From positions 62,001 to 126,000 of the forward strand of contig NZ_MRST01000019.1 of NCBI RefSeq assembly GCF_001902145.1: a stretch of DNA of 64,000 nt, written 5' to 3'. Numbering within the stretch: position 1 is the stretch's first letter; each line of letters starts with the position of its first letter. The position numbers and the translations under genes were made by a program. Shown here one piece after another: positions 25,299 through 35,776 of the stretch. The DNA is from Pseudomonas fluorescens (GTDB lineage: Bacteria > Pseudomonadota > Gammaproteobacteria > Pseudomonadales > Pseudomonadaceae). The notes beneath the pieces were generated by a model. That model had not been told where the DNA came from. It ran no database searches and saw only the letters and a program-made list of their open reading frames with translations.

Positions 25299-26417
25299 AT
25301 GCACCATCAGCTACATGACCTGATCGCGCCGGTGCCCGGCACGGCGCGGCAGATCCACAGTTTTCACTTCGGCCCGCAGCAGCCCGAAGGCAAGGTGTAC
25401 ATCCAGTCCTCCCTGCATGCCGATGAATTGCCGGGCATGCTGGTGGCCTGGCATCTGAAGGCACGCCTGGCAGAACTTGAAACGGCCGGGCGCTTGCGCA
25501 GCGAAATCGTGCTGGTGCCCGTCGCCAACCCGGTGGGTCTCGAACAGGTATTGATGGATATCCCGTTGGGCCGCTACGAACTGGAAAGCGGGCAGAACTT
25601 CAATCGCCTGTTCGTCGACCTCAGCGAAGACGTCGGTAACCAGGTCGAAGACCTGCTGGGCGATGATCCCCAGCGCAATGCCCAATTGATCCGCAGCGCA
25701 CTGTCCAACGCCCTGGCTGCGCACACCGCCCAGACCCAGTTGCACTCCCAACGCCTGGGGCTGCAACGCCTGGCTTGTGATGCTGACGTGGTGCTGGACC
25801 TGCATTGCGATTTCGAAGCCGTGGCGCACCTGTACACCACGCCCGAAGCCTGGCCGCAGGTAGAGCCGTTGGCACGCTACCTGGGTTCGGAGGCCAACCT
25901 GTTGGCCACCGATTCCGGCGGGCAGTCTTTTGATGAATGTTTCACCCTGGTGTGGTGGCAATTGCAGCAACGCTTCGGCGAACGCTACCCGATCCCCATG
26001 GGCAGCTTGTCGGTGACCGTCGAGCTGCGTGGCCAGGGCGATGTCAACCACGGCCTCGCCGCGCTGGACTGCCAGGCCATCATTGATTATTTGATCCACT
26101 TCGGCGCCATTCGCGGCGATGCAGCCCCCTTGCCTGCCCTGGCCTACCCGGCTACGCCGCTGGCGGCGGTGGAGCCGGTGACCACTGCGGTGGGTGGCTT
26201 GCTGGTATTCAGCGCCCTGCCGGGGGAATACCTGGAGGCGGGGCAATTGGTCGCTGAAATCATCGACCCCATTACAGACCGCGTGACGCCCGTGCACTGC
26301 CAGCACGCCGGGCTGCTTTACGCCCGTTCGCTACGCCGCATGGCCACTGCCGGCATGGTGATCTGCCATGTCGCCGGCACACAGGCCTACCGCAGCGGTT
26401 ATCTACTTTCGCCTTGA
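25299..26417 (+). CDS. Succinylglutamate desuccinylase/aspartoacylase-family zinc hydrolase (AotO-like)
   Basis: This is a 372-residue M14-like deacylase. The zinc motif is SLHADELPGML near residues 27-40 (His and Glu ligands), with the third ligand in DLHCDFEAV near residue 167. SVTVELRGQGDVNHG carries the catalytic Glu near residue 236. A C-terminal beta domain of about 80 residues follows. The same gene position in P. aeruginosa arginine/ornithine transport operons (aotJQMOP) is held by aotO, whose role is unknown. An enzyme made with the importer suggests that acylated or amidated amino acids are processed after uptake; that is inference. Confidence 0.85.
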   Translation: MHHQLHDLIAPVPGTARQIHSFHFGPQQPEGKVYIQSSLHADELPGMLVAWHLKARLAELETAGRLRSEIVLVPVANPVGLEQVLMDIPLGRYELESGQNFNRLFVDLSEDVGNQVEDLLGDDPQRNAQLIRSALSNALAAHTAQTQLHSQRLGLQRLACDADVVLDLHCDFEAVAHLYTTPEAWPQVEPLARYLGSEANLLATDSGGQSFDECFTLVWWQLQQRFGERYPIPMGSLSVTVELRGQGDVNHGLAALDCQAIIDYLIHFGAIRGDAAPLPALAYPATPLAAVEPVTTAVGGLLVFSALPGEYLEAGQLVAEIIDPITDRVTPVHCQHAGLLYARSLRRMATAGMVICHVAGTQAYRSGYLLSP

Positions 26418-26430
26418 GGATGCACGCCCC

Positions 26431-27195
26431 ATGTACAAACTGACCGTTGAAGGCCTGCATAAAAGCTATGGCGACAATGAAGTGCTCAAAGGTGTGTCGC
26501 TCAAGGCCAAGACCGGTGATGTGATCAGCTTGATCGGCGCCAGTGGCTCAGGCAAGAGTACCTTCCTGCGCTGTATCAACTTTTTGGAAACCCCCAACGA
26601 TGGCGCCATGACCCTGGACGGCCAAGCGATCCGCATGGTCAGCGATCGCCAGGGCATGAGGGTGGCTGACGACGCCGAGCTGCAACGCTTGCGCACACGG
26701 CTGGCGATGGTGTTCCAGCACTTCAACTTGTGGAGTCACATGAGCGTGCTGGAAAACATCACCATGGCCCCCCGCCGCGTGCTGGGTTGCAACAAGAAGG
26801 ACGCCGAAGACCGTGCGCGCCGCTACCTGGACAAAGTCGGGCTGCCGGCGCGAGTGGCTGATCAATACCCGGCGTTCCTCTCCGGCGGCCAGCAGCAGCG
26901 TGTCGCCATCGCCCGCGCCCTGGCCATGGAGCCGGAGGTGATGCTGTTCGATGAACCCACATCGGCCCTGGACCCGGAGCTGGTGGGCGAAGTTTTGAAG
27001 GTGATCCAGGGCCTGGCCGAGGAAGGTCGCACCATGATCATGGTGACTCACGAGATGAGCTTTGCGCGCAAGGTTTCAAGCCAGGTGCTGTTTCTGCACC
27101 AGGGCCTGGTGGAGGAGCAAGGCTTGCCGGAGGATGTGCTGGGCAATCCGAAAAGCGAACGCCTGCAGCAGTTTCTGAGTGGCAATTTGAAGTAG
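26431..27195 (+). CDS. Basic amino acid ABC transporter ATPase (HisP/AotP type)
   Basis: This is a 254-residue cytosolic ATPase. The start at ATG 26431 ([21 protein letters not shown]) is chosen over an upstream frame from 26368 that overlaps the deacylase gene. Walker [10 protein letters not shown] is near residues 35-43. The Q-loop is in [14 protein letters not shown]. The signature is [15 protein letters not shown] near residues 151-165, Walker B is [15 protein letters not shown], and the switch His is in MVTHEM. The stop codon TAG is the first triplet of a REPIN. Confidence 0.94.
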   Translation: MYKLTVEGLHKSYGDNEVLKGVSLKAKTGDVISLIGASGSGKSTFLRCINFLETPNDGAMTLDGQAIRMVSDRQGMRVADDAELQRLRTRLAMVFQHFNLWSHMSVLENITMAPRRVLGCNKKDAEDRARRYLDKVGLPARVADQYPAFLSGGQQQRVAIARALAMEPEVMLFDEPTSALDPELVGEVLKVIQGLAEEGRTMIMVTHEMSFARKVSSQVLFLHQGLVEEQGLPEDVLGNPKSERLQQFLSGNLK

Positions 27196-27290
27196 GAGCG
27201 AGCTTGCTCGCGAAAATCGTCAACGATAACGCGGGCATCCAGGTTAAACGCGGCGCCTGGGCTTTTTTCGCGGGCAAGCCCGCTCCTACA
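27191..27290. repeat. REPIN, family A/C hybrid, starting at the ATPase stop codon
   Basis: The left arm AGTAGGAGCGAGCTTGCTC is family A. The right arm is CGCGGGCAAGCCCGCTCCTACA, a GGGC variant. Its spacer runs in the flipped orientation (CGTCAACGATAACGCGGGC). The first TAG (27193-27195) ends the ATPase gene. Confidence 0.88.
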
Positions 27291-27353
27291 GTTGGAACGT
27301 CGGCACTGCTTGAAGGGTCTTTGAACTAACCCTTCCAGAGCGTCCGCTGCCGC

Positions 27354-29834
27354 ATGGCAAAAACCCACGATTTCGCCAAGCAATGGTTTGCCACTCAAGG
27401 CTGGAAACCGTTCGCCTTTCAGAAAGAGGTATGGGCCGCGGTCAAGGCCGGCCAGTCGGGGCTACTGCATGCCAGCACCGGGGCGGGTAAAACCTATGCC
27501 CTGTGGTTTGCCGCACTCAACCGTTTCGCCATCACCCGCCCGCCCGCCACAGGCAAACGCAAACCGCCTGCCGAGCCGTTGACTGTCCTGTGGATCACGC
27601 CGATGCGCGCCCTGGCCGCCGACACCGCACGTGCCCTGCAAGCCCCGCTGGAGTCCCTGCAGATTCCCTGGAGTGTAGGTCTGCGCACCGGTGACACCAG
27701 CAGCAGTGAACGCGCGCGCCAGACCCGCCGCCAACCCACCGTTCTGGTCACCACTCCGGAAAGCCTGACCCTGATGCTGGCCTGTGCCGACAGTGAAACC
27801 AGCCTGGCGCACCTGCGCATGGTCATCGTGGATGAATGGCACGAACTGATCGGCAATAAGCGCGGGGTGCAGTTGCAACTGGCGCTGGCACGCTTGCGGC
27901 GCTGGCATCCTGAGTTGATGGTGTGGGGAGTTTCCGCGACGCTGGGTAATCAGGCCCACGCTTTGGAGGTACTGGTCCCACAGGGCGGGGGCATCAATGT
28001 GCAGGGGCAAACGGCCAAGGTACTGAAGGTCGACACCTTGCTGCCGCCCGTCACCGAGCGCTTTCCCTGGGCCGGGCATATCGGCTTGAAGATGTTGCCG
28101 CAAGTGGTCGCCGAGGTAGAGGCCAGCAGCAGTTGCCTGGTATTTACCAACACCCGGGCCCAATCGGAAATCTGGTATCAGGCGATTCTCGACGCCCGAC
28201 CGGACTGGGCCGGATTAATTGCACTGCACCACGGCTCGCTATCGCGGGAGACCCGGGACTGGGTGGAGCGAGCGTTGAAAGACGGGCAACTCAAGGCGGT
28301 GGTGTGCACCTCCAGCCTCGACCTGGGCGTGGACTTCCTGCCGGTGGAACGGGTGCTGCAAATCGGCTCAGCCAAGGGTGTGGCGCGGCTGATGCAACGC
28401 GCCGGGCGTTCCGGCCATGCGCCAGGGCGGCCCTCACGGGTAACGCTGGTGCCAACCCACAGCCTGGAGCTGGTGGAAGCCGCGGCCGCCCAGGATGCGA
28501 TCGCCCAACGGCACATCGAAGCGCGGGAATCACCGTACAAACCACTGGATGTGCTGGTACAACACCTGGTCAGCATAGCCTTGGGCGGCGGCTTTACCCC
28601 GGCGGCACTGCTGGACGAAGTGCGCGGCGCCTGGGCCTATCGCGACCTCACCGAAGCGGATTGGGCCTGGGCCCTGGGGTTTGTGCGCCATGGTGGCCTG
28701 TCACTCACCGCTTATCCGGATTACCGCCGCGTGGAGCCCGATGAGCACGGCATCTGGCGTGTTCCGGATGCCCGCCTGGCACGCCGCCATCGCATGAGCG
28801 TCGGCACCATCGTCAGTGATGCCAGTATCCAGCTCAAGTTCTGGAGCAAAGGCGGCGGCGGCAAGAACCTGGGCAGTGTCGAGGAAAGGTTTATTGCAAG
28901 GCTCAAGCCGGGGGATGGGTTTCTGTTCGCCGGACGCTTGCTGGAACTGGTGCGTGTGGAAAACATGACCGCCTATGTACGCCGCAGCAACGCGAAAAAA
29001 GCCGCCGTGCCACGCTGGAATGGCGGGCGCATGCCACTTTCCAACGAACTGGCCCAGGCGGTGGTCGAGCGTTTTGATGCCGCCGCGCATGGGCACTTCG
29101 ACGGCCCAGAGATGAAGGCGGTGCAACCGTTGCTGCACACCCAATTGCGCTGGTCGGGGCTGCCGACCCGCGAGCATTTGCTGGCTGAAACCCTGCGGTC
29201 GCGAGAGGGCTGGCACTTGTTTCTGTATCCGTTCGCTGGCCGCCAGGTACATCTGGGCTTGGCCAGTTTGCTGGCATGGCGGGTCAGCCAGCAGCAGCCG
29301 CTGACCTTTTCGATTGCGGTGAATGATTATGGCCTGGAGCTGTTGAGCGCCACCGAGGTGCAGTGGCCTCAGTTGTTGAATACTAGGGTGCTGAGCCCCC
29401 AAGGCCTGCTGGCGGACGTGGTCGCCAGCCTCAATGCCGGCGAACTGGCCCTGCGCCGCTTTCGCGAGATTGCGCGAATCGCCGGGCTGGTATTTGCCGG
29501 GTATCCCGGCGCGCCGAAAAGCACGCGACAAGTGCAGGCTTCCAGTGGTTTGTTCTTTGAAGTATTCAAGCAATATGACCCACAGAACCTGCTGCTGGCC
29601 CAGGCAGGGGAAGAAGTTCTGCGGGACGAGCTGGATATTCGCCGGCTGGAACAGACGCTGAATCATCTGTCGACATTGACGTTGGACCTGCACAGGATCC
29701 AGCGTCCCACGCCCCTGGCCTTTGCGCTGCTGGTAGAACGGATGCGCGAAAGCATGAGTTCGGAAAAACTCTCGGAGCGCATCGCGCGGATGGTCAAGGA
29801 CCTGGAAAAAGTCGCCGACAAAGGGCAAGGCTGA
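27354..29834 (+). CDS. Ligase-associated DEXH helicase (Lhr-core type)
   Basis: This is an 826-residue superfamily 2 helicase of the LhrCore class. Walker [14 protein letters not shown] is near residues 40-52. Motif Ib-like [16 protein letters not shown], motif [10 protein letters not shown] (near residues 161-168) and [15 protein letters not shown] follow. The second RecA domain has [29 protein letters not shown] [17 protein letters not shown], and [16 protein letters not shown]. The C-terminal 400 residues are the winged-helix and Lhr-specific region. In most genomes it sits directly beside the exonuclease and ligase genes; here they are 4.5 kb upstream, on the far side of the transporter operon. 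It overlaps the pdeM gene by 1 bp. Confidence 0.93.
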   Translation: MAKTHDFAKQWFATQGWKPFAFQKEVWAAVKAGQSGLLHASTGAGKTYALWFAALNRFAITRPPATGKRKPPAEPLTVLWITPMRALAADTARALQAPLESLQIPWSVGLRTGDTSSSERARQTRRQPTVLVTTPESLTLMLACADSETSLAHLRMVIVDEWHELIGNKRGVQLQLALARLRRWHPELMVWGVSATLGNQAHALEVLVPQGGGINVQGQTAKVLKVDTLLPPVTERFPWAGHIGLKMLPQVVAEVEASSSCLVFTNTRAQSEIWYQAILDARPDWAGLIALHHGSLSRETRDWVERALKDGQLKAVVCTSSLDLGVDFLPVERVLQIGSAKGVARLMQRAGRSGHAPGRPSRVTLVPTHSLELVEAAAAQDAIAQRHIEARESPYKPLDVLVQHLVSIALGGGFTPAALLDEVRGAWAYRDLTEADWAWALGFVRHGGLSLTAYPDYRRVEPDEHGIWRVPDARLARRHRMSVGTIVSDASIQLKFWSKGGGGKNLGSVEERFIARLKPGDGFLFAGRLLELVRVENMTAYVRRSNAKKAAVPRWNGGRMPLSNELAQAVVERFDAAAHGHFDGPEMKAVQPLLHTQLRWSGLPTREHLLAETLRSREGWHLFLYPFAGRQVHLGLASLLAWRVSQQQPLTFSIAVNDYGLELLSATEVQWPQLLNTRVLSPQGLLADVVASLNAGELALRRFREIARIAGLVFAGYPGAPKSTRQVQASSGLFFEVFKQYDPQNLLLAQAGEEVLRDELDIRRLEQTLNHLSTLTLDLHRIQRPTPLAFALLVERMRESMSSEKLSERIARMVKDLEKVADKGQG

Positions 29835-30484
29835 TGCATTATCCCCTCACGCTGGAAGGCGAAGATCTATGGCTGTTGCCGGACAAGGCCGTGTATTGGC
29901 CCGCACGTCGATGCCTGCTGATTGCCGATGCGCATTTTGGCAAGGCTTCGGCCTATCGCAGCCTGGGGCAACCGGTGCCACAGGGCACGACTACGGCCAA
30001 CCTGGAACGCCTGGACAGGCTTTTATGGGCCCTGCCGTGCGCGCAGTTGATCTTTCTCGGCGATTTCCTGCACGGTCCCGGCTCTCACGCCAGCGGCACC
30101 CTGAACGCAATCCGGGCCTGGCGTGAGCGCAATCGCACATTGGCCTTGACCTTGATTCGAGGCAATCACGACAAACGCGCCGGCGACCCACCACTGGACT
30201 TGGGCATCGACGTGGTCGCGGAGCCTCTGCTGATGGGCCCTTTCGCCTTGCAACATGAGCCAGACGCCCACGCCAGCCATCATGTACTGGCGGGGCATGT
30301 GCATCCGGTGTACCACCTGCGCGGCAAAGGGCGCCAGCGGCTACGCCTGCCGTGCTTCCAGATCGGCACTCAGATCAGCCTGCTGCCAGCCTTTGGCGCG
30401 TTTACAGGGGGTTATGCCGTGGAGCAGGCCCAGGACCGCCGAATCTTTGTGATTGGCGATCACCAGGTCTGGCCGATTCAATGA
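29834..30484 (+). CDS. pdeM: Ligase-associated DNA damage response phosphoesterase PdeM
   Basis: This is a 216-residue calcineurin-like metallophosphoesterase. The five metal motifs are in order: IADAHFGKA (residues about 30-38), FLGDFLHGPGSH, TLIRGNHDKRA, and GHVHPVYHL with the final His pair. The family partner role is with the ATP ligase, Lhr helicase and MBL exonuclease. It overlaps the helicase stop (TGATG), so the two are coupled. It is convergent with the small gene at 30501. Confidence 0.9.
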   Translation: MHYPLTLEGEDLWLLPDKAVYWPARRCLLIADAHFGKASAYRSLGQPVPQGTTTANLERLDRLLWALPCAQLIFLGDFLHGPGSHASGTLNAIRAWRERNRTLALTLIRGNHDKRAGDPPLDLGIDVVAEPLLMGPFALQHEPDAHASHHVLAGHVHPVYHLRGKGRQRLRLPCFQIGTQISLLPAFGAFTGGYAVEQAQDRRIFVIGDHQVWPIQ

Positions 30485-30500
30485 ATCGAGACAGGCCTGC

Positions 30501-30698
30501 TCAGGCAACAGGCGCGGGTGGCGGCTCATCCGGTAGGGTCGGCTCACCCGGCTCGGTAGGCTGCGGGTAATCAGGTTCGGGCTGACCAGGGATGCCCCCC
30601 GCGTGCGCGGGGTTGGCCATCAAGGACCAGGCCAGAACACCAATCTGGTTGGGTTCAAGCCGGGCGAGTTCTGCGCTGATTCGCGGGTCGATCTTCAT
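30501..30698 (-). CDS. 65-aa proline-rich conserved small protein
   Basis: The start is ATG 30698 with GGAG 8 nt upstream; a longer frame to 30752 lacks an SD. The N-terminal half is MKIDPRISAELARLEPNQIGVLAWSLMAN, mostly helical. The C-terminal half is an acidic Pro-rich tail (QPEPDYPQPTEPGEPTLPDE) that is likely disordered. I do not recognise a function. The strong SD and the ordered N-terminus argue for a real gene. It is convergent with pdeM and 108 bp downstream of dcd on the same strand. Confidence 0.62.
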   Translation of the reverse strand: MKIDPRISAELARLEPNQIGVLAWSLMANPAHAGGIPGQPEPDYPQPTEPGEPTLPDEPPPAPVA

Positions 30699-30806
30699 AG
30701 GGTACTCCTCAAGTATGGCCCGGCGCGTTTCACACGCGCCGAAGCAGTACACCTAGATAGAGTCACTTTCTGCAGACAAATTCCCTTTACCCGTAGGCGC
30801 TTTCGA

Positions 30807-31373
30807 TCAAGCGCGTGGGAGAGTGACGCCGCGTTGGCCCTGATACTTGCCCGCGCGGTCTTTGTAGGACACTTCACAGGCCTCATCGGACTGCAGGAAC
30901 AGCATCTGTGCCACGCCTTCGTTGGCGTAGATTTTCGCCGGCAAGGTGGTGGTATTGGAGAATTCCAGGGTCACGTGGCCTTCCCACTCCGGCTCAAGCG
31001 GCGTGACGTTCACGATAATGCCGCAGCGGGCATAGGTGCTTTTCCCCAGGCAGATGGTCAACACGTCGCGAGGAATACGGAAGAATTCCACGGTGCGCGC
31101 CAGGGCGAAAGAGTTGGGCGGGATGATGCACACGTCACTCTTGACGTCGACGAAGCTCTTTTCGTCGAAGTTTTTCGGATCGACGATCGCCGAATTGATG
31201 TTGGTGAACACCTTGAATTCATCGGCGCAACGCACGTCGTAGCCATAGCTGGAAACGCCGTACGAAATCACGCGCTCGTCGCCTTCGCCACGAATCTGGC
31301 GCTCGACGAACGGCTCGATCATGCCGTGTTCCTGCGCCATGCGGCGAATCCACTTGTCCGATTTGATGCTCAT
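30807..31373 (-). CDS. dcd: dCTP deaminase Dcd
   Basis: This is a 188-residue enzyme that turns dCTP into dUTP for dTMP synthesis. The family motifs are visible: [20 protein letters not shown] (residues about 37-56), [27 protein letters not shown] (catalytic Ser and Arg in KSTYAR), and [17 protein letters not shown] with the catalytic Glu. Length matches the family. The 5' gap up to the cold-shock gene (31374-31761) is gene-free. Confidence 0.95.
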   Translation of the reverse strand: MSIKSDKWIRRMAQEHGMIEPFVERQIRGEGDERVISYGVSSYGYDVRCADEFKVFTNINSAIVDPKNFDEKSFVDVKSDVCIIPPNSFALARTVEFFRIPRDVLTICLGKSTYARCGIIVNVTPLEPEWEGHVTLEFSNTTTLPAKIYANEGVAQMLFLQSDEACEVSYKDRAGKYQGQRGVTLPRA

Positions 31374-31761
31374 GGCGGTGTCCTGAATAGCGAGGCGAAA
31401 AAAATCTGTGGGCCATCTTACCGGGGGCGGCGTTGGGGTTCAAAGGCCGCACGGGTTTTCTTGATGAATGTACTGCCAGCTATAAGCCGCAGCCAGCGTG
31501 GCCGGGGCCCGGACGGCAGGCGCCAATGACTGTAAATACCACCGCCAGTCACGAAATTAGAGAAACCTTCGGAAATACCATTGGCACGTTCCGGAAAAAG
31601 GGTTAAGGTGGCGTCACTGTGCTGCTTGTGTCACTGAGAATCTCTACACGATATGTTGAATTTCGATCCAACCATCTCCAAGAATTTTTCCTGCTCTTTG
31701 CACTCAGTCTCGGCCAGGGCTTTTCCTGAGTCGCAGTTAACTTTGTCCAAGGAGATACACC
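31374..31761 (+). promoter_or_regulatory. Intergenic region with the cold-shock gene leader
   Basis: 388 bp between divergent dcd and the cold-shock gene contain no ORF of note. The 3' part looks like a long leader, including CTCAGTCTCGGCCAGGGC and an SD AAGGAGA 6 nt before the ATG. A promoter near 31625-31655 (TTGTGT and CGATAT, both weak) would give a leader of about 110 nt. Long structured leaders that act as thermosensors are known for cspA-type genes; whether this one does is inference. Confidence 0.5.
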
Positions 31762-31971
31762 ATGTCTAATCGCCAAACTGGTACCGTTAAGTGGTTCAAC
31801 GATGAAAAAGGCTTCGGCTTCATCACTCCACAATCCGGTGACGACCTGTTCGTTCACTTCAAAGCTATCCAATCCGACGGCTTCAAAAGCCTGAAAGAAG
31901 GCCAACAGGTTTCTTTCATCGCTACCCGCGGTCAGAAAGGCATGCAAGCTGAAGAAGTTCAAGTTATCTAA
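31762..31971 (+). CDS. Cold-shock domain RNA chaperone (CspA family)
   Basis: This is a 69-residue single-domain nucleic-acid chaperone. RNP1 is KGFGFI (residues about 16-21) and RNP2 is DLFVHF (about 29-34), in a five-strand OB-fold that binds single-stranded RNA. It opens with [13 protein letters not shown]. It is close to the CapB/CspA proteins of pseudomonads. The strong SD AAGGAGA, long leader and clean terminator make it monocistronic. The precise paralogue cannot be set from sequence alone. Confidence 0.95.
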   Translation: MSNRQTGTVKWFNDEKGFGFITPQSGDDLFVHFKAIQSDGFKSLKEGQQVSFIATRGQKGMQAEEVQVI

Positions 31972-31990
31972 CTTGTACTGACTTAGTCGA

Positions 31991-32022
31991 AAAAACCCCG
32001 CCCTTAAAAGCGGGGTTTTTTT
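31991..32022 (+). terminator. Intrinsic terminator of the cold-shock gene
   Basis: AAAAAACCCCGC, loop CCTTAAAA, GCGGGGTTTTTTTA: a 6-bp GC stem (CCCCGC/GCGGGG), extended by A-T pairs, is followed by seven Ts. It lies about 20 nt after the stop. Confidence 0.9.
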
Positions 32023-32067
32023 ATGCCTGGATTTTGGTGGCACACATAAAAACAGGAGCGGAACTTA

Positions 32068-32159
32068 TGTGGGAGCGGGCTTGCTCGCGAATGCGGTGTG
32101 TCAGTCACTGAAACTGTCGACTGATCCAGCGCATTCGCGAGCAAGCCCGCTCCCACACA
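32068..32159. repeat. REPIN, family C (TGTGGGAGCGGGCTTGCTCGCGAA)
   Basis: Arms TGTGGGAGCGGGCTTGCTC and GAGCAAGCCCGCTCCCACA flank a 50-bp spacer. A third partial arm (AGCCCGCTCC) follows at once near 32159-32169. It separates the cold-shock gene from the convergent rpoS gene. Confidence 0.88.
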
Positions 32160-32189
32160 AGCCCGCTCCGGTATTTCGTCGTGCGTCGC

Positions 32190-33197
32190 TTATTGGAACA
32201 ACGACTCGCTCGACAAACCATTCTTCTCCAGGATCTCACGCAAACGCTTGAGGCCCTCCACCTGGATCTGCCGCACCCGCTCACGAGTCAGGCCAATCTC
32301 CAGGCCTACATCCTCCAGGGTGCTGCTCTCATGGCCGCGCAGGCCGAAGCGGCGAATCACCACTTCACGCTGCTTGTCCGTGAGCTCTGACAGCCACTGG
32401 TCAATACTTTGGGAAAGATCATCGTCCTGCAACAGCTCACAAGGATCCGTCGGACGATCATCAGTCAGGGTATCCAGTAGGGTCTTATCCGAATCCGGCC
32501 CCAACGAGACATCGACCGAAGAGACACGCTCGTTAAGGCCCAGCATGCGCTTGACCTCCCCTACCGGTTTTTCCAGCAGGTTGGCGATTTCTTCAGGCGA
32601 AGGTTCATGATCGAGTTTTTGCGTCAGCTCACGCGCTGCCCGCAGGTAGACGTTGAGCTCCTTGACCACATGGATCGGCAACCGGATCGTGCGGGTCTGA
32701 TTCATGATCGCCCGTTCGATGGTCTGGCGAATCCACCAGGTGGCATAGGTGGAGAAACGGAAGCCCCGCTCAGGGTCGAACTTCTCCACAGCCCGGATCA
32801 AGCCCAGGTTGCCCTCCTCGATCAGGTCCAACAGGGAAAGCCCACGATTGACATAGCGTCGGGCGATTTTCACCACCAGGCGCAGGTTGCTTTCAATCAT
32901 GCGCTTACGACCGGCCGGATCGCCCTTCTGCGACAGACGCGCAAAATGGACTTCTTCTTCGGGGGTCAACAGAGGGGAAAAGCCGATTTCATTGAGGTAC
33001 AGCTGGGTCGCGTCGAGCGCCCGCGTGTAGTCAACGTACTTGTGCTGCTTCAACGCGGCAGCATTTTTGGATTTGGTGCGAACTGAAGGTGGTGAGACCC
33101 CTTCATTATCTGACATCGTTTCCAAATCGATGCCGGCCTCCATAAGGAGAACCTCATCGTCGATGTCAAACTCCGGCACTTCTTTACTGAGAGCCAT
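32190..33197 (-). CDS. rpoS: Stationary-phase sigma factor RpoS
   Basis: This is a 335-residue sigma-70-family factor (sigma-38). The N-terminal region 1.1 begins [20 protein letters not shown]. Region 1.2 starts at about residue 60 ([21 protein letters not shown]). Regions 2.1-2.4 hold [40 protein letters not shown] and [16 protein letters not shown]. Region 4 has [20 protein letters not shown]. The SD is AAAGGA, 9 nt upstream. It is downstream of nlpD with a 106-bp gap. In E. coli and pseudomonads the main rpoS promoter lies inside nlpD. No rsmZ-like RNA was seen beside it. Confidence 0.97.
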   Translation of the reverse strand: MALSKEVPEFDIDDEVLLMEAGIDLETMSDNEGVSPPSVRTKSKNAAALKQHKYVDYTRALDATQLYLNEIGFSPLLTPEEEVHFARLSQKGDPAGRKRMIESNLRLVVKIARRYVNRGLSLLDLIEEGNLGLIRAVEKFDPERGFRFSTYATWWIRQTIERAIMNQTRTIRLPIHVVKELNVYLRAARELTQKLDHEPSPEEIANLLEKPVGEVKRMLGLNERVSSVDVSLGPDSDKTLLDTLTDDRPTDPCELLQDDDLSQSIDQWLSELTDKQREVVIRRFGLRGHESSTLEDVGLEIGLTRERVRQIQVEGLKRLREILEKNGLSSESLFQ

Positions 33198-33262
33198 TGT
33201 TATAGTCCTTTGGTGAGTTCGACCTCAAGCTCAAGCGACGCCTCTATCCTTGGCAACGCTGG

Positions 33263-33293
33263 AGCCTGTTCCTTCTACGTGAGGGAACAGGCT
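33263..33293 (-). promoter_or_regulatory. Hairpin in the rpoS leader
   Basis: AGCCTGTTCC (33263-33272) pairs perfectly with GGAACAGGCT (33284-33293), with an 11-nt loop. In the minus-strand RNA it lies between the nlpD stop and the rpoS SD and has no T-run, so it is not a terminator. The minus strand contains GAAGGAAC at the loop edge, a GGA motif like those bound by RsmA/RsmE proteins. That role is a guess. Confidence 0.55.
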
Positions 33294-33303
33294 GTGCAAC
33301 ACA

Positions 33304-34140
33304 TCAACGACGGGGCAGGAATTGCAGCGGATCTACAGGCTTCCCTTGGCGGCGAATCTCAAAGTGCAGTTTCACCCGGTCTGTGCCCGTTGACCCCATT
33401 TCGGCAATCGTCTGTCCGACCTTGACCTGCTGCCCCTCCCGAACCAACAACCTGCGGTTATGACCGTAGGCACTGACGTAGGTATCGCTGTGTTTGATGA
33501 TGACCAGCTCGCCGTAGCCCCGCAAACCACTCCCGGCGTACACCACCGTCCCATCAGACGCAGCTAAAACAGGCTGTCCCAAATCCCCGGCGATATCAAT
33601 GCCTTTATTCAAACTACCGTTTGAAGAGAATTTTCCAATCAACACTCCGTTTGAAGGCCATCCCCAGCCTGTCGGCGCAGGCCCGGCGGGTGGCAGCGGC
33701 GCGGGCGCCGGCTTGCTCGCAACCGTAGGCGCCGCGCTGCCTGCAGGCCGGGTAATGATGGTGGTCTTGCTCGACGACGATGGCGAAGATCCCGACTTTG
33801 TCACAACTGCCGTAGGTGCAGAGCCTGAGCGACCATCGAAACGAATGGTCTGCCCAGGATGGATCGTATACGGCACAGGAATGTTGTTACGGGCGGCGAG
33901 TGCCTTGTAGTCCCAGCCATAACGGAAAGCAATCGAGAACAGTGTGTCGCCTTTGCGCACCACGTATTGGCCGGTGGTGACCGTGGGTCTCTGGGGGGTT
34001 GCGTTGGTACGGTCAACGACCCGAGCACCGCCGGATGGCGTGCTCGAGCAGGCTGCCAATAAGGAACTCAAGACAAGGCCAAGCACCAGTCGCTGAAAGC
34101 TTGTTTTACTCATTCGCTGCGCAGGACCTGTGAGACTCAC
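33304..34140 (-). CDS. nlpD: LysM/LytM amidase activator NlpD
   Basis: This is a 278-residue lipoprotein. The start is set at GTG 34140, 6 nt after a GGGAG SD; ATG 34113 is possible. The lipobox LLAAC in MSKTSFQRLVLGLVLSSLLAACSS gives the acylated Cys. A LysM domain follows (YVVRKGDTLFSIAFRYGWDY). After a Pro/Ala/Ser linker comes the LytM domain (KGIDIAGDLGQPVLAASDGT ... LHFEIRRQGKPVDPLQFLP). The first zinc ligand of active LytM enzymes is replaced (NKGID), as in E. coli NlpD, so it should activate a cell-separation amidase rather than cut peptidoglycan itself. It precedes rpoS. Confidence 0.92.
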   Translation of the reverse strand: MSLTGPAQRMSKTSFQRLVLGLVLSSLLAACSSTPSGGARVVDRTNATPQRPTVTTGQYVVRKGDTLFSIAFRYGWDYKALAARNNIPVPYTIHPGQTIRFDGRSGSAPTAVVTKSGSSPSSSSKTTIITRPAGSAAPTVASKPAPAPLPPAGPAPTGWGWPSNGVLIGKFSSNGSLNKGIDIAGDLGQPVLAASDGTVVYAGSGLRGYGELVIIKHSDTYVSAYGHNRRLLVREGQQVKVGQTIAEMGSTGTDRVKLHFEIRRQGKPVDPLQFLPRR

Positions 34141-34349
34141 CCGCCGCTCCCTTTGTGGTGGCTGAACGTTAACGCCTGTATCAGGCTTGAAATATGACGC
34201 AAGTATAACTGGGCATTGGCTTTTTACTGGCACCTGACTGAAAGGAAAAATTCATCATGTTTAATCGTGGCTGCCAGGCATGTTGATTCAATGGACCCCG
34301 CCGTAAGACACATCCCCGCTTACAGAATTCACTGCCCGCGAATAAATGA

Positions 34350-35763
<1,414 letters not shown>

Positions 35764-35776
<13 letters not shown>

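Noticed and set aside
31560..31640. Possible sigma-54 promoter TGGCACGTTCC upstream of the cold-shock gene
   Set aside because: The -24 element looks good, but no GC lies 10 bp after GG (the sequence there is GGAAAAAGG), so the -12 element is missing.
32023..32190. An rsmZ-type small RNA beside rpoS
   Set aside because: rsmZ lies near rpoS in some pseudomonads, but here this gap is a REPIN and lacks the repeated GGA hairpins and the fdxA neighbour.
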